From: CAZAYP01 sp964489425 [NCBI: uncultured Verrucomicrobiota bacterium]
GTDB taxonomy: Bacteria; Verrucomicrobiota; Kiritimatiellia; RZYC01
DNA length: 57,889 nt
Direction: 5' to 3'
Assembly: GCA_964489425.1 (NCBI GenBank)
Contig: CAZAYP010000034.1
Coordinates: forward strand, 1-57,889
Part shown: in pieces, positions 16,696-25,245 of the stretch
How positions within the stretch are numbered: the first letter of the stretch is position 1
Layout: each line of letters starts with the position of its first letter
Notes under the pieces: generated by a model
The model's input: the letters and a program-made list of their open reading frames with translations, nothing else
Databases searched by the model: none
What the model was told of the DNA's origin: nothing
Made by a program: the position numbers and the translations under genes

Positions 16696-18999
16696 TCACG
16701 CCTTGGCGCAACGTGCGAGTTGCGCGGCGATGGCTTGGACCTCGGTCAACTGGGCCGCGTAAGGCGGCAGGCAAACCAGGGGGGTGATGTCGCGCGCGCG
16801 CCACGTCGCCATGCGTTCGGCGGCTTGCTTCAGCCAGGCGCTGTTGGCGGGGGACACGTCCAGGACCAGGGTGTCTGGCGGCAGGCGGTGCGCAAAGCAG
16901 CCCCGGGGCATGAGGGCCGCCAGCAGCCGGGGCCATGGCTCGAGCACCATGGCCGGCGTTTGAGGGAACAGGCGCGCCGCTTCGCAAACATAGACCCAGT
17001 TGCCCGGGGCCAGGTGGATGATGGCATGGCGTGACGGATCAAGCGCGTTGGACTCGGCAAACTGCCGGACAAACTGCTGGGCGTCCTGGAACATTCCCAG
17101 GAACGAGGACAGGGGCTGCCATGCGTCCGGGCCGGTTTTCTTCTCAACGTAAGGCACCACCTGGTTCATCCAGCGGATTCGGAAGTCGTCGCCGTTGTCC
17201 GCGGCTGGGGCCAGATCCGCCAGGTCGTCCGCCAACGCGGGGTTGGTGCGGCGGATGGTTTCCAGGTTGAGGTTGCGGAACGCGGTGAACGCGAACGGCG
17301 CGGGGGCCGGGCCTGGCGCCGCGGTGGCTTGCGCTGCGCGCTGCAAATCCCGCGCCAGGTCGGCCGCAAGGTCAGCGACAAACCGGTAGCGCCGGTGCAG
17401 CAGGTCTACGGTGGCGGCCGCGTCATCCGGTCGCGCCGGGGGCGCGGGCACTTCCTTGAGCACCAGGTCGGCGTGCAGGTGCAGCGTATTCAACCACGGG
17501 GCGGCGCGCGCTTGCTCGCGGGCTTGCTGCTCCGCGGCCATGGCGGTGCGCAAGCTGGCTTGCGCGCGGCTCACGGTCTCCATGTCCAGCGGGTAATCGC
17601 CCAGCGCGCGCTGCAGGCGGCGTAGCGTGTCCACGATGGCCTGGTTGTGCGCGCGGCTGGTCTCCAGTTCGCGGGCCAGGAGGCTGACCCGTTCCGCCGG
17701 CGGCCGGGTGGTCGCGGTTTCGAGCGCCAACGGGGCGGGGGGGCTGCCGGTTGGCGCAGCGATCATGAAATCATCCAGGCTGGTGCGCTGGGTGCCGGCA
17801 ATGATCGCGCCGCCGGCCGTGGCGTTGAAAATGTCCGGCAAGTCGGCGTGCCCCGCGAACTTGCGCGCCAGCAGTTGCAGGTAGTTTTCCAGCGCCTCGC
17901 GCAAGCCCTGGAGGCTGGCCGTGGCGCGGACCGGCCGGCCCGCGTTGCCGGGAGCTTCCACCAGTTGGTCGCCGGCGCCGATGGCGCCACCCTCGGCATA
18001 GAGCCGGCCATCGTCCGCGATGCAAAAATCCTGGGCCACCAGCGCCATCCGCCGGAACCCGGCCCGCACGGCAAAGTCGATCGCGTGGACCGTGACGGTC
18101 CGGTTGAGGGTGGCGTCCAGCAAGCCCAGGCCCAGGTGCGCGGCCACGGTGTTGAACGCAAAGGAGCTGCCGTTGGTCCAGAGGATCCGCGGGAAGCGGC
18201 GCGCAACGTCCGGGGCCACCTCGGTGGAGGCCACCAGCAGGCTGTCGATGGGGGCGGGCGGGTCAGGCCAGTTGCGGCCGGCGTAGGCATCGTCCTCCAC
18301 GACCGCGTCCGGCTGGATGCCGGCCGCGAGCAGCGTGGGCACGGCATGGCCCACGGCGATCAGCGTTGCGCGGCCGCGCACCGCGCGGAGCCCGGCCAGG
18401 CTCGCGCTGAGCGATGGCCCGGCGCCGCAGATGATGGCGTCCGACCCGGGCGGCACGCGGCCGGGGCGCCACGCGGCATCGCGCAGCATGAGCGGCAGGT
18501 TGCGGATCGAGCACCGCAGCCGGACCAGCCCGCGGCCGCGGTCCTGGTTGACATTTTCCAGCGCGGACTTGATGGCCGCGGGGATGCGCGCGGCCGGCTC
18601 CGGGAGCTGCTGCTCAAGCCCATGCTGCACCGTGAGGCGGATGTTGCGCCGGGGCAGCATCTGGATGAGGGCCCCAAGCTTTTCCTCGAAAAACCAGGCA
18701 TCCACGGCCGGGCACAGCAGGGTGCGACCCGGCGCCGGCGCCGCGAGCAGGCTGGCGGCGGCCTCCGCGGGTTCGGCCGGGAACAGCCAGAACAGGAACG
18801 TCGCCCCGGGAACCTGGGCGCGGGTCGCGGCCAGGCGCGCGGAATCCGCCGCGCCCCAATAGACCAGGAGGTCCGGGTGGCTGCCGCGGTCCGCGGGTGG
18901 CGGCAGGGGCTGTGGGTTGGGCGGCGGCGGCGTGGCCAGCAGCGCCACCACGCGCCGGCAAAAATCCTCGACGGATTCAGTTGGCGGCAGCTGGCTCAT
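16696..18999 (-). CDS. Maf / DUF115 motility-accessory glycosyltransferase
   Basis: This 767-residue protein carries the DUF115 (MptE-like) core. The signature is IICGAGPSLSASLAGLRAVRG followed by LIAVGHAVPTLLAAGIQPDAVVEDD, then MALVAQDFCIADDGRLYAEGG. Maf proteins transfer nonulosonic (sialic-like) acids to flagellin in Campylobacter, Aeromonas and others and are needed for filament assembly. The C-terminal 250 residues include a second Rossmann-like stretch (HAIIHLAPGNWVYVCEAARLF). Its place between other glycosyltransferases and fliD/flagellins supports that role. No nonulosonic acid synthesis genes are in the window. Confidence 0.85.
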   Translation of the reverse strand: MSQLPPTESVEDFCRRVVALLATPPPPNPQPLPPPADRGSHPDLLVYWGAADSARLAATRAQVPGATFLFWLFPAEPAEAAASLLAAPAPGRTLLCPAVDAWFFEEKLGALIQMLPRRNIRLTVQHGLEQQLPEPAARIPAAIKSALENVNQDRGRGLVRLRCSIRNLPLMLRDAAWRPGRVPPGSDAIICGAGPSLSASLAGLRAVRGRATLIAVGHAVPTLLAAGIQPDAVVEDDAYAGRNWPDPPAPIDSLLVASTEVAPDVARRFPRILWTNGSSFAFNTVAAHLGLGLLDATLNRTVTVHAIDFAVRAGFRRMALVAQDFCIADDGRLYAEGGAIGAGDQLVEAPGNAGRPVRATASLQGLREALENYLQLLARKFAGHADLPDIFNATAGGAIIAGTQRTSLDDFMIAAPTGSPPAPLALETATTRPPAERVSLLARELETSRAHNQAIVDTLRRLQRALGDYPLDMETVSRAQASLRTAMAAEQQAREQARAAPWLNTLHLHADLVLKEVPAPPARPDDAAATVDLLHRRYRFVADLAADLARDLQRAAQATAAPGPAPAPFAFTAFRNLNLETIRRTNPALADDLADLAPAADNGDDFRIRWMNQVVPYVEKKTGPDAWQPLSSFLGMFQDAQQFVRQFAESNALDPSRHAIIHLAPGNWVYVCEAARLFPQTPAMVLEPWPRLLAALMPRGCFAHRLPPDTLVLDVSPANSAWLKQAAERMATWRARDITPLVCLPPYAAQLTEVQAIAAQLARCAKA

Positions 19000-19029
19000 G
19001 CGGCCGCCGGCCGTGAAAAATCCGTGTTA

Positions 19030-20670
19030 TTAGCCTCGTTCGTCACGCTTTGAATCATAAAGCGCGATGAGTTGCGCTAGCAAGTCTTGAACGCTGGTGC
19101 GGGCGGAAAAAAGCGTCTCGGCGCGTTCGCGCATACGGCGCCCGGCGGCTTGGCGGCGATCCGGGTGGCGGATCCAATCTTCGAGCAGGGCGCGATACGC
19201 TGCAAGATCCGGCCCGGGCATCGCGAAGTCTGGCCCGGCGATTTCCGCGCCCGCGCACTCGGCATGGGCCGCGCTCCAGCGCAGGGCAGCCACGGGCACG
19301 CCGCAGGCCATGGCCTCCATGACGCTGGTGGACCCGCCCACGGGAAACTCGTTGGCATAGATATCGAGGAGTTTCAGGGCGGCCGCGGGCTGCGGTTGCC
19401 GGTCGATGAACCGCACCCGTCCGGCCACGCCAGCGGCGTGGAACACCGGCAGCTTTTCCGGCAGCGCCCCGGCGCCAATGGGCGTGAACCATGCCTCCGG
19501 GTGGTCGCGCAGCAGGTGCGCGATGATCTCCAGGTACGCGGGGCTCAACCGCTGGTCCAAGTGGTTGCTGAGCGTGCCGATCACGACCGCGTCGGCCGGG
19601 ATGCCGAGCGTGGCGCGCGCCAGCGGCGGGGTCTGGCGCAGTTCGTCCAGGTCCACGCCGGCGCGCCACGTGCGGCGCGCGCCCATGGCCGGGTCCCACG
19701 CCCCATCCTCGCGCGCGCAGTTGGCGGGGTTATCGTACAGCGTGGCGTCCAGCCCGCGCAGAAACAGGCTGGTGCCGATATGGATGGCGGCCTTGACCGG
19801 CACGGGCAGCCAGCGGGCTGCCAGCCAGTCGCCGGGACAGGCCATGCCGGTGAGGAACAAGGCCAGGTCGGGTTCGGTTGCCGTGATGGCGCGGGCCAGC
19901 GCCTGCGCGCCTTCGACCAACGGAACGTCCCGCGCGGCGATGCTGACCGGAACCCCGTGCGCCGCCAGCTCGGCCAATGTCCTGGCGCCGGTTGCCTCGC
20001 TGCGCCCGCCAATGCAGCCGAACGGGAACAAGGGGCGCTGACGCTGGGAAGAGTTCTCGGACACGAAGACGCGCAGCTCCGCCTGGCCGCGTGGCAGGTG
20101 GCGGGCCAGGTGCAGGGTGGTCTTGGTGTAGGCGACCACGTCATCCACCAGGTTGGGCACCACCAGCGCGACGCGCCATGGGCCTGACCGGCGGGGGCGG
20201 AGGGGCGGTTGCAAGTCCGGCGCGTGGCGCGCGGCCACCTGTTCGTAGAACTCGGCCACGGCACGCAGCTGCGGCGGCGATTTGATCAGGGCGTAATCGC
20301 CCTGGGCATCGAGGATCAGCGCGGCGGCGCAGGCTTCGAGCGCGGCGTTGTCCTGGCCTTGCTGCAAGGCGTCGCGGGCAAAGTCGAGGCAGTCGGGCAC
20401 GGCCAGGTGGGGCGCCTGGGTGGTGCGTGTCAGCCAAAGAATATTCGCCACCAGCGGCACGGTGCTGGTGCCCAGCAACCGCCGGCCGTCGCGCAGTTGG
20501 CGCAGGGCGGCTTCTGGTTCCCGCTGCCGCCAGAGCAGGGCGGCGCGCAGCAGGATGCCGGCCGCGCGCGATTCGGCGTCCCCGGCCCGCAGCCATGCGC
20601 GGCTGCGCGCCCATTGACCATCCTCGTCCTCCGCGTCCAGAAGATCGGGGATGAGCGGGATGCGGGTCAC
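19030..20670 (-). CDS. GT-B glycosyltransferase with helical N-terminal region
   Basis: The product is 546 residues. The first 160 residues are helical and Ala/Leu-rich (GILLRAALLWRQREPEAALRQL), suggesting TPR-like repeats. The rest is GT-B: RVALVVPNLVDDVVAYTKTTLHLARHL, then VIGTLSNHLDQRLSPAYLEIIAHLL and YANEFPVGGSTSVMEAMACGVPVAAL. The TPR-plus-GT layout recalls GT41/SPINDLY-like protein O-glycosyltransferases, but the match is only general. It uses a GTG start 15 bases after the fliD stop, so it is probably co-transcribed with fliD. Flagellin is the likely acceptor by context. Confidence 0.8.
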   Translation of the reverse strand: MTRIPLIPDLLDAEDEDGQWARSRAWLRAGDAESRAAGILLRAALLWRQREPEAALRQLRDGRRLLGTSTVPLVANILWLTRTTQAPHLAVPDCLDFARDALQQGQDNAALEACAAALILDAQGDYALIKSPPQLRAVAEFYEQVAARHAPDLQPPLRPRRSGPWRVALVVPNLVDDVVAYTKTTLHLARHLPRGQAELRVFVSENSSQRQRPLFPFGCIGGRSEATGARTLAELAAHGVPVSIAARDVPLVEGAQALARAITATEPDLALFLTGMACPGDWLAARWLPVPVKAAIHIGTSLFLRGLDATLYDNPANCAREDGAWDPAMGARRTWRAGVDLDELRQTPPLARATLGIPADAVVIGTLSNHLDQRLSPAYLEIIAHLLRDHPEAWFTPIGAGALPEKLPVFHAAGVAGRVRFIDRQPQPAAALKLLDIYANEFPVGGSTSVMEAMACGVPVAALRWSAAHAECAGAEIAGPDFAMPGPDLAAYRALLEDWIRHPDRRQAAGRRMRERAETLFSARTSVQDLLAQLIALYDSKRDERG

Positions 20671-20685
20671 GGCGATTCCGGGCGG

Positions 20686-22185
20686 TTATCTGCTGCCCGG
20701 CATCTTGATTTGGGAGGCCAGCCAAGCGACATTGTTCTTCATCCGCTCATAGGCGGATTCCATGTTGGTGAAGGCTGTCCAAAGGCGGGTTTCCAGGTTT
20801 TTGAGGCGTTCTTCCTCGGTGGCGATACGTGTATCGTAGGTCTCCACCTGGTCTTCGAGCGCTTCGGTGTGCACGGCAATTTCGCCGGTGATGGAGGTGC
20901 TGACGTTGTCCGCGTACTGGTAGAAATCCGAGGCAATGCCATGCACGTAGCCCTGGGCAGGATCGTAGATGCCGCGGAACAACTGCTCGGCGGTGTCGAA
21001 ATAGTTGTCGAGCATGTGGTCGAGCTTGTCTTCGTCGGTGACTTGCAGCGTGTTGGCTTCACTGCTGGTCCAGACCCCCATGTCTTCGAGGCTGTCCGCA
21101 ATGCCGGTTCTTCCCTTATACGTGTAGGAGGCGTTGATGGCATTCAGATAGGGGTACTTGGACTCCGTGGCCTCCACGCGCATGTTGCGCTCGATGGAAT
21201 AGACCAGGGAATCGTTGTACAACTCGCCCAACTCGTCAATTTTTGAGCCACCCAGCCCAGCGCCGCCGAGCGATTTTTTTCCGAAATATTCGAGCACTTC
21301 CGCGAGCTGATTATATTTTTCCACAAAATCAGTGATCGCGGTCTTGGGGGTCGCGGTGTCGTGATTGATAGTCAGGGTCACCGGGCTGGTGGTTTCGTCC
21401 AGCAGGTTGAGGGTCACGCCGGTGACGACGTCCGTAAGATTGGTGTTGCTGGAGCGCGTGATGCCCATGCCGTTGATCGTGAAATTGGCGTCCTTGGCAG
21501 CGACCGTCACGTGCTTATAGTCGGACGTGCCGCCGATGAAGAGACCGAGGTCCTGCAGAGGGTTGCCGCTGGTTTCGGCCATGGTGATGGTGCTGGCGCC
21601 GGTCTGGACCCGCTGGATGACGAGCGTGTTGTTGATGATCGAGGCCTGGACCTTGTTGGCCGTGGACATGGAGGTGGATGCGGTATTGATCTTCCCGACC
21701 AGGGAGTTCAGCGATTCCGTGGCGCCGATGGTGATGGTCTGGCCTTGGATCGTGAAGGTGTCGCCCGCCACCAGGGCGCCGCCGGCCACGAGGTCGGTGT
21801 TGGCGTTCCAGTCCGGGGCGGCGCCGGGCAGGGCCGTGACGGTGTCGCTGGACAGGGTGTGGGACTGGGCCAGGTTCGTGACCTCGATCTTGTACGTGGC
21901 GGGTACCGCGGAACTGGAGGCCAGGGCGGTGACCTTGGATTCGTCCGAGGAGATGGCCGACATCTTGTTCCACGTTTCCCATTCGCGGAGGGTGTCCAGC
22001 GAATCGGTGAGGGCGGAGGCATAGGTGCTGATTTCCGCCCAGGCGGCGATGTCGAAATTAACCTCTTCCTTTTCCTTCTCGTAATTGAGCTTAATGTACG
22101 ACTGGGCTTCAACCAGTTTGTTGACCATGTCCTCAATGTCCCAACTGGTCGCAAGTCCACTGATATGGATATCGGTATCTGCCAT
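20686..22185 (-). CDS. fliD: flagellar filament cap protein FliD (HAP2)
   Basis: The product is 499 residues. The N-terminal motif SGLATSWDIEDMVNKLVEAQ and the following heptad region are typical of FliD. The middle holds TYKIEVTNLAQSHTLSS and TINGMGITRSSNTNLTDVVTGVTLNL. The C-terminal coiled coil ends EERLKNLETRLWTAFTNMESAYERMKN. FliD caps the growing filament and folds flagellin subunits. The chaperone gene fliS, which often follows fliD, is absent; a glycosyltransferase gene takes that place. The gene is downstream of fla1 behind a terminator (22266-22303). Confidence 0.93.
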   Translation of the reverse strand: MADTDIHISGLATSWDIEDMVNKLVEAQSYIKLNYEKEKEEVNFDIAAWAEISTYASALTDSLDTLREWETWNKMSAISSDESKVTALASSSAVPATYKIEVTNLAQSHTLSSDTVTALPGAAPDWNANTDLVAGGALVAGDTFTIQGQTITIGATESLNSLVGKINTASTSMSTANKVQASIINNTLVIQRVQTGASTITMAETSGNPLQDLGLFIGGTSDYKHVTVAAKDANFTINGMGITRSSNTNLTDVVTGVTLNLLDETTSPVTLTINHDTATPKTAITDFVEKYNQLAEVLEYFGKKSLGGAGLGGSKIDELGELYNDSLVYSIERNMRVEATESKYPYLNAINASYTYKGRTGIADSLEDMGVWTSSEANTLQVTDEDKLDHMLDNYFDTAEQLFRGIYDPAQGYVHGIASDFYQYADNVSTSITGEIAVHTEALEDQVETYDTRIATEEERLKNLETRLWTAFTNMESAYERMKNNVAWLASQIKMPGSR

Positions 22186-22214
22186 GACGCCTGTCTCTTT
22201 ATATATATCGCCGG

Positions 22215-22231
22215 TTAAGCGATGCGCTTAA
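22215..22231 (-). promoter_or_regulatory. perfect dyad in the fliD upstream region
   Basis: TTAAGCG and CGCTTAA flank three bases, about 30 bases before the fliD start. An outer pair CCGGTT (22211-22216) / AACCGG (22238-22243) is also inverted. It could be an operator or an mRNA hairpin. Confidence 0.35.
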
Positions 22232-22265
22232 GTTAGCAACCGGCATGCCGCGGCGGCGCGCGCGC

Positions 22266-22303
22266 AAAAATGGGGGGAGGGCTTGCGCCCTCCCCCGTTT
22301 TTT
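22266..22303 (-). terminator. intrinsic terminator after flagellin 1 (bidirectional shape)
   Basis: A 10-base stem (GGGGGAGGGC / GCCCTCCCCC) with a TTGC loop lies about 80 bases after the flagellin 1 stop. A T5 run follows on the minus strand and a T6 run on the plus strand. It separates fla1 from fliD. Confidence 0.8.
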
Positions 22304-22381
22304 GCCGCTGCCTGCCCCAAGCGGTCCCTTTTTACCCTTCCCGGTCGCCCGGGCCCTCCGCCCTCTGTCCTTAGTTCCGGC

Positions 22382-23383
22382 TTAGCCCAACATCTGCAAC
22401 ACGCCTTGCGGCAGCGCGTTGGCCTGGGCCAACATGGCCGTGCCGACCTGGACCAGGATCTGGTACTTGGAATACTGGGTGGTCTCGTAGGCCACGTCCA
22501 CGTCGCGGATGCGGCTTTCGGTGGCGCGCACGTTTTCCTCGTAGTTGCGCAGGCCGCTCAAGGTCTGCTCCATCCGCTTCATCTCCGCGCCCAGCACGGC
22601 GCGCTTGATGCTGATGTAGTCGATGGCCAGGTTCACCTTGTCCACCGCTTCCTGGGCCACGGACTGCACCGAGACGCTCAGGTGCTGGCCGCAGATCAGG
22701 CTGGCCCAGGCCACGTTGGTGTGGGTGGACCCCAGCAGGGTCATGTTGACGGACCCGTAGCTGTAGTGGGTGTAGGACCCGACCACATTGAAGTTGGTGG
22801 CCGTGAGGTTAATGGGCTCTTCCTGGAACGTCATGTGGCTGTCCGGGCCGACCTGCAGCCGGACCGCGCCAAAGCCGCTCTTGACGAAGTCGCCCCAGGC
22901 TCCGCCCGCCGGGCTGCCCACGGACCCGCCGGACGTCACCGTGGCCACGCCGCTGCCGCCGCGGAACAGGTACAAGCCGTTGAACTTGCCGGCCGCCGTG
23001 GCGCCGCTGGTGATGCGCATGATCTCTTTCTGCATCTGGTTGAATTCCTTCTGCAGATTGTCGCGGTCCACCTGGCTCTTGGTGCCGTCGTTGGCCATGA
23101 TCGACAGCTCGGCCATGCGGCCCAGCATGTCATGGATCTTCTGCATCCACGCGTCCGCGGTCTGCAGGTAGTTGATCTTGTTCTCAACGTTTACCGCGGC
23201 TGCGTGGGTGTTGCGGTACTGGGTGCGCAGACGTTCGCTGATGGCCAGGCCGGCCGGATCGTCGCCGGCATTGTTGATCCGCAATCCGGACGACAGCTTC
23301 GACATGGAAGAGCGCAGGCTCTCCACGTTCGAGATATAGTGTTTCCACACCGAGAAGGCGGGAACGTTATTGTATACTTGCAT
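22382..23383 (-). CDS. fliC: flagellin 1
   Basis: The product is 333 residues. The N-terminal D0/D1 region has LSSGLRINNAGDDPAGLAISERLR, and the C-terminal D1/D0 has ESRIRDVDVAYETTQYSKYQIL and AMLAQANALPQGVLQML, all standard flagellin. The start MQVYNNVPAFSVWKHY is divergent, with a Trp near position 13. The variable middle is short (about residues 130-225). Cys231 in ICGQHLS is unusual, because exported flagellins generally lack cysteine. The leader carries two GGA hairpins (23386-23401 and 23423-23442), pointing to CsrA control. Confidence 0.95.
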   Translation of the reverse strand: MQVYNNVPAFSVWKHYISNVESLRSSMSKLSSGLRINNAGDDPAGLAISERLRTQYRNTHAAAVNVENKINYLQTADAWMQKIHDMLGRMAELSIMANDGTKSQVDRDNLQKEFNQMQKEIMRITSGATAAGKFNGLYLFRGGSGVATVTSGGSVGSPAGGAWGDFVKSGFGAVRLQVGPDSHMTFQEEPINLTATNFNVVGSYTHYSYGSVNMTLLGSTHTNVAWASLICGQHLSVSVQSVAQEAVDKVNLAIDYISIKRAVLGAEMKRMEQTLSGLRNYEENVRATESRIRDVDVAYETTQYSKYQILVQVGTAMLAQANALPQGVLQMLG

Positions 23384-23385
23384 TG

Positions 23386-23401
23386 GATTCCTCCTTGAAT
23401 C
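23386..23401 (-). promoter_or_regulatory. flagellin 1 Shine-Dalgarno hairpin (candidate CsrA site)
   Basis: The mRNA reads GATTC-AAGGAG-GAATC, a 5-base stem that puts the ribosome site in the loop two bases before the ATG. The same 16 bases precede flagellin 3. GGA in a hairpin loop over the ribosome site is the classical CsrA target. Confidence 0.7.
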
Positions 23402-23422
23402 TTCATGTTTTTAGTACAAGTT

Positions 23423-23442
23423 CGCATGCATCCTTGCGTGCG
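23423..23442 (-). promoter_or_regulatory. flagellin 1 upstream GGA hairpin (candidate CsrA site)
   Basis: The mRNA reads CGCACGCAAGGATGCATGCG. CGCA pairs with TGCG and GCA with TGC around one mismatch, leaving AGGA in the loop. The core GCAAGGATGC is identical to the flagellin 3 site and matches the known CsrA consensus (CARGGAUG). It ends 39 bases before the ATG. Confidence 0.7.
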
Positions 23443-23668
23443 GGGTCCGACTTTTCTTGGGGCTGGCTGGTCGCATGGGCGCGGAACCCATCATTCCCTT
23501 GCGACTACCTTCTCCTGGCTCTGCGGCCTCCTTTCCCTTTCCGTTAGAGTTTTGGGGACTTTCGACCCTCATTCCCAGCATCGGCGGCCGGCTGGCCGGG
23601 CTTAAATCCCAGCCCATGTTGCGCGTGTTGTTTGGCCGGCCGGGCAGAAATTGCCATGGCAGAGGGGC

Positions 23669-23714
23669 AATCTCAGATCTCAGATCTCAGATCTGAAATC
23701 TGAGATTTGAGATT
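23669..23714. repeat. heptamer tandem repeat forming an inverted repeat
   Basis: Six 7-base units lie head to tail from 23671: TCTCAGA three times, then TCTGAAA, TCTGAGA and TTTGAGA. The whole block also folds on itself: 22-base arms at 23669-23690 and 23693-23714 pair with only two G-T type differences. It lies just beyond the fla2 terminator. Confidence 0.85.
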
Positions 23715-23715
23715 T

Positions 23716-23748
23716 AAAAAGGAAAGGGCGGAGTCGCCTCCGCCCTTT
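23716..23748 (-). terminator. intrinsic terminator of flagellin 2
   Basis: An 11-base stem (AAAGGGCGGAG / CTCCGCCCTTT) with a 4-base loop lies about 25 bases after the fla2 stop. On the minus strand it is followed by CC and a T5 run. Confidence 0.88.
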
Positions 23749-23774
23749 GCCTTCGTTCCCGGTTACGGGTTTTA

Positions 23775-24776
23775 TTAGCCGAGCATCTGCAGCACGCTCT
23801 GCGGCAGGGCATTGGCTTGCGCCAACATGGCCGTGCCGACCTGGACCAGGATCTGGTACTTGGAGTACTGGGTGGTCTCGTAGGCCACGTCCACGTCGCG
23901 GATGCGGCTTTCGGTCGCGCGGATGTTTTCCTCGTAGTTGCGCAGGCCGCTCAGGGTCTGCTCCATCCGCTTCATCTCCGCGCCCAGCACGGCGCGCTTG
24001 GTGCTGATGAAGTCGATGGCGAGGTTCATCTTATCCACCGCTTCCTGGGCCACGGACTGGATCGACACGCTCAGGTGCTGACCACAGATGACGCTGGCCC
24101 AGCGGACGTTCGTGTGGGTGGATCCCAGCAGGGTCATGTTGACCGACCCATAGCTGTAATGCGTGTAGGACCCAACCACGGCGAAGTTCGTGGCGGTGAG
24201 GTTGACGGATTCTTCGGTGAACGTCATATGGCTGTCCGGGCCCACTTGCAGGCGCACGGCGCCAAACCCGTTCTTGACGAAGTCGCCCCACTGGCCGGCC
24301 GCCGGCGAGCCCACGGAGCCGCCAGAGGTCGATGCCGCGATGCCGCTGCCGCCGCGGAACAGGTACAGGCCGTTGAACTTGCCGGCCGCGGTGGCGCCGC
24401 TGGTGATGCGCATGATCTCCTTCTGCATCTGCTTGAACTCTTGCTGCAGGTTATCCCGGTCAACCTGGCTCTTGGTGCCATCGTTGGCCATGATCGCCAG
24501 CTCGGCCATGCGGCCCAGCATGTCGTGGATCTTCTGCATCCAGGCATCCGCAGTCTGCAGGTAGTTGATCTTGTTTTCGACGTTGTTCGCCGCGGCGGAC
24601 GTGTTGCGATACTGCGTGCGCAAGCGCTCGCTGATCGCCAGTCCGGCCGGGTCATCCCCGGCATTGTTAATCCGCAGACCGGACGACAACTTCGACATGG
24701 ACGACCGCAGGCTCGTCACGTTGGCGTTATAGTTTTTCCACACGGAGAACGCAGGGACATTATTGTATACTTGCAT
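23775..24776 (-). CDS. fliC: flagellin 2
   Basis: The product is 333 residues, the same length as flagellins 1 and 3 and clearly a paralogue. The conserved ends match (LSSGLRINNAGDDPAG, and SKYQILVQVGTAMLAQANALPQ in two parts). Differences concentrate in the N-terminal linker (YNANVTSLR) and the variable middle (SGIAASTSGGSVGSPAAGQW). Cys231 is present. The start at the conserved MQVYNN is preceded by AAGGAGGA; a longer frame begins 36 bases upstream inside the regulatory leader and is unlikely. A very stable GGA hairpin lies at 24805-24823. Confidence 0.95.
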   Translation of the reverse strand: MQVYNNVPAFSVWKNYNANVTSLRSSMSKLSSGLRINNAGDDPAGLAISERLRTQYRNTSAAANNVENKINYLQTADAWMQKIHDMLGRMAELAIMANDGTKSQVDRDNLQQEFKQMQKEIMRITSGATAAGKFNGLYLFRGGSGIAASTSGGSVGSPAAGQWGDFVKNGFGAVRLQVGPDSHMTFTEESVNLTATNFAVVGSYTHYSYGSVNMTLLGSTHTNVRWASVICGQHLSVSIQSVAQEAVDKMNLAIDFISTKRAVLGAEMKRMEQTLSGLRNYEENIRATESRIRDVDVAYETTQYSKYQILVQVGTAMLAQANALPQSVLQMLG

Positions 24777-24804
24777 TGTTTCCTCCTTGAACCTTTCCTT
24801 GATA

Positions 24805-24823
24805 GCGGACACTCCTTGTCCGC
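24805..24823 (-). promoter_or_regulatory. flagellin 2 leader GGA hairpin (candidate CsrA site)
   Basis: The mRNA reads GCGGACAAGGAGTGTCCGC: a perfect 7-base stem with AGGAG as the loop. It ends 28 bases before the ATG. ACAAGGA in a loop is close to the high-affinity CsrA consensus. The ribosome site AAGGAGGA downstream supplies a second GGA. Confidence 0.75.
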
Positions 24824-24862
24824 CCTTTTTATTGTAGCACGGGCTCTCACCCCCGCACCGTT

Positions 24863-24884
24863 AACCGACTCTCACGCACTTTCC
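24863..24884. repeat. 22-base direct repeat, copy 1
   Basis: This copy (beginning AACCGACTCTC, ending GCACTTTCC) is identical to 25115-25136, 252 bases away. On the minus strand it lies about 90 bases upstream of the fla2 ATG, where promoter elements would be expected. Confidence 0.8.
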
Positions 24885-25114
24885 AGCTTTAACCGCTCGT
24901 ACCCGCTTACGCCTTATCCCATCACCTCCTATTCATTTTCGGGTTGGCTATGGCATACGCTCTGCTTGGGATATCGTCCATGGGCCCGCCACGGTTAAAA
25001 GATAGGCCGCCCGGGGCGCTGAGTAACCAGCGCAAGGCAGTAATTGCCGCTCCCTGGGCGCCGGCCGGCGGCCAATCGGTTTATAACAACTAAATATCGC
25101 AGGGGGCAGGGGAC

Positions 25115-25136
25115 AACCGACTCTCACGCACTTTCC
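25115..25136. repeat. 22-base direct repeat, copy 2
   Basis: Identical to 24863-24884 over all 22 bases. It lies about 110 bases upstream of the GT2 gene on the plus strand. Confidence 0.8.
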
Positions 25137-25245
25137 TGGTTTGACTCTTCCCCCTTTTTCTTTTTTGAATGGCCAACCTTGCGTGGCGCGGTATACTCCC
25201 TGGTAAACCGTACCGGCGGCGTATCCGGCCGGCAGTTTTCCGCCT

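Larger units (their letters stand above)
23384..23774. other. intergenic region between flagellin 1 and flagellin 2
   Basis: No gene is seen in these 391 bases. They hold the fla1 leader with two GGA hairpins, a heptamer tandem repeat that is also an inverted repeat (23669-23714), and the terminator of fla2 (23716-23748). No convincing sigma-28 promoter was found, although fla1 and fla3 share a G-pyrimidine-CGG element 5' of the hairpin (minus strand GTCGG near 23446-23450 and plus strand GCCGG near 27548-27552). Confidence 0.7.
24777..25245. other. 469-base divergent intergenic region, fla2 / glycosyltransferase
   Basis: No gene is seen. The region holds the fla2 leader with its CsrA-type hairpin, two copies of a 22-base direct repeat (24863-24884 and 25115-25136), and a T-rich stretch near 25147-25167. 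It must carry promoters for fla2 (minus) and the GT2 gene (plus), but none is clear. Confidence 0.6.

Noticed and set aside
23669-23714. CRISPR-like repeat
   Set aside because: Units are 7 bases with no spacers and there are no cas genes. It is a tandem/inverted repeat only.
24915-24935. Perfect AGGAGGTGAT ribosome-binding sequence on the minus strand
   Set aside because: The ATG it offers is followed at once by a stop codon (ATG GGA TAA), so no gene is attached. It is probably chance.
23384-25245. Sigma-28 promoters for the flagellin genes
   Set aside because: Fragments such as TAAAG and G-pyrimidine-CGG occur but spacing and sequence do not fit the consensus well enough to call.
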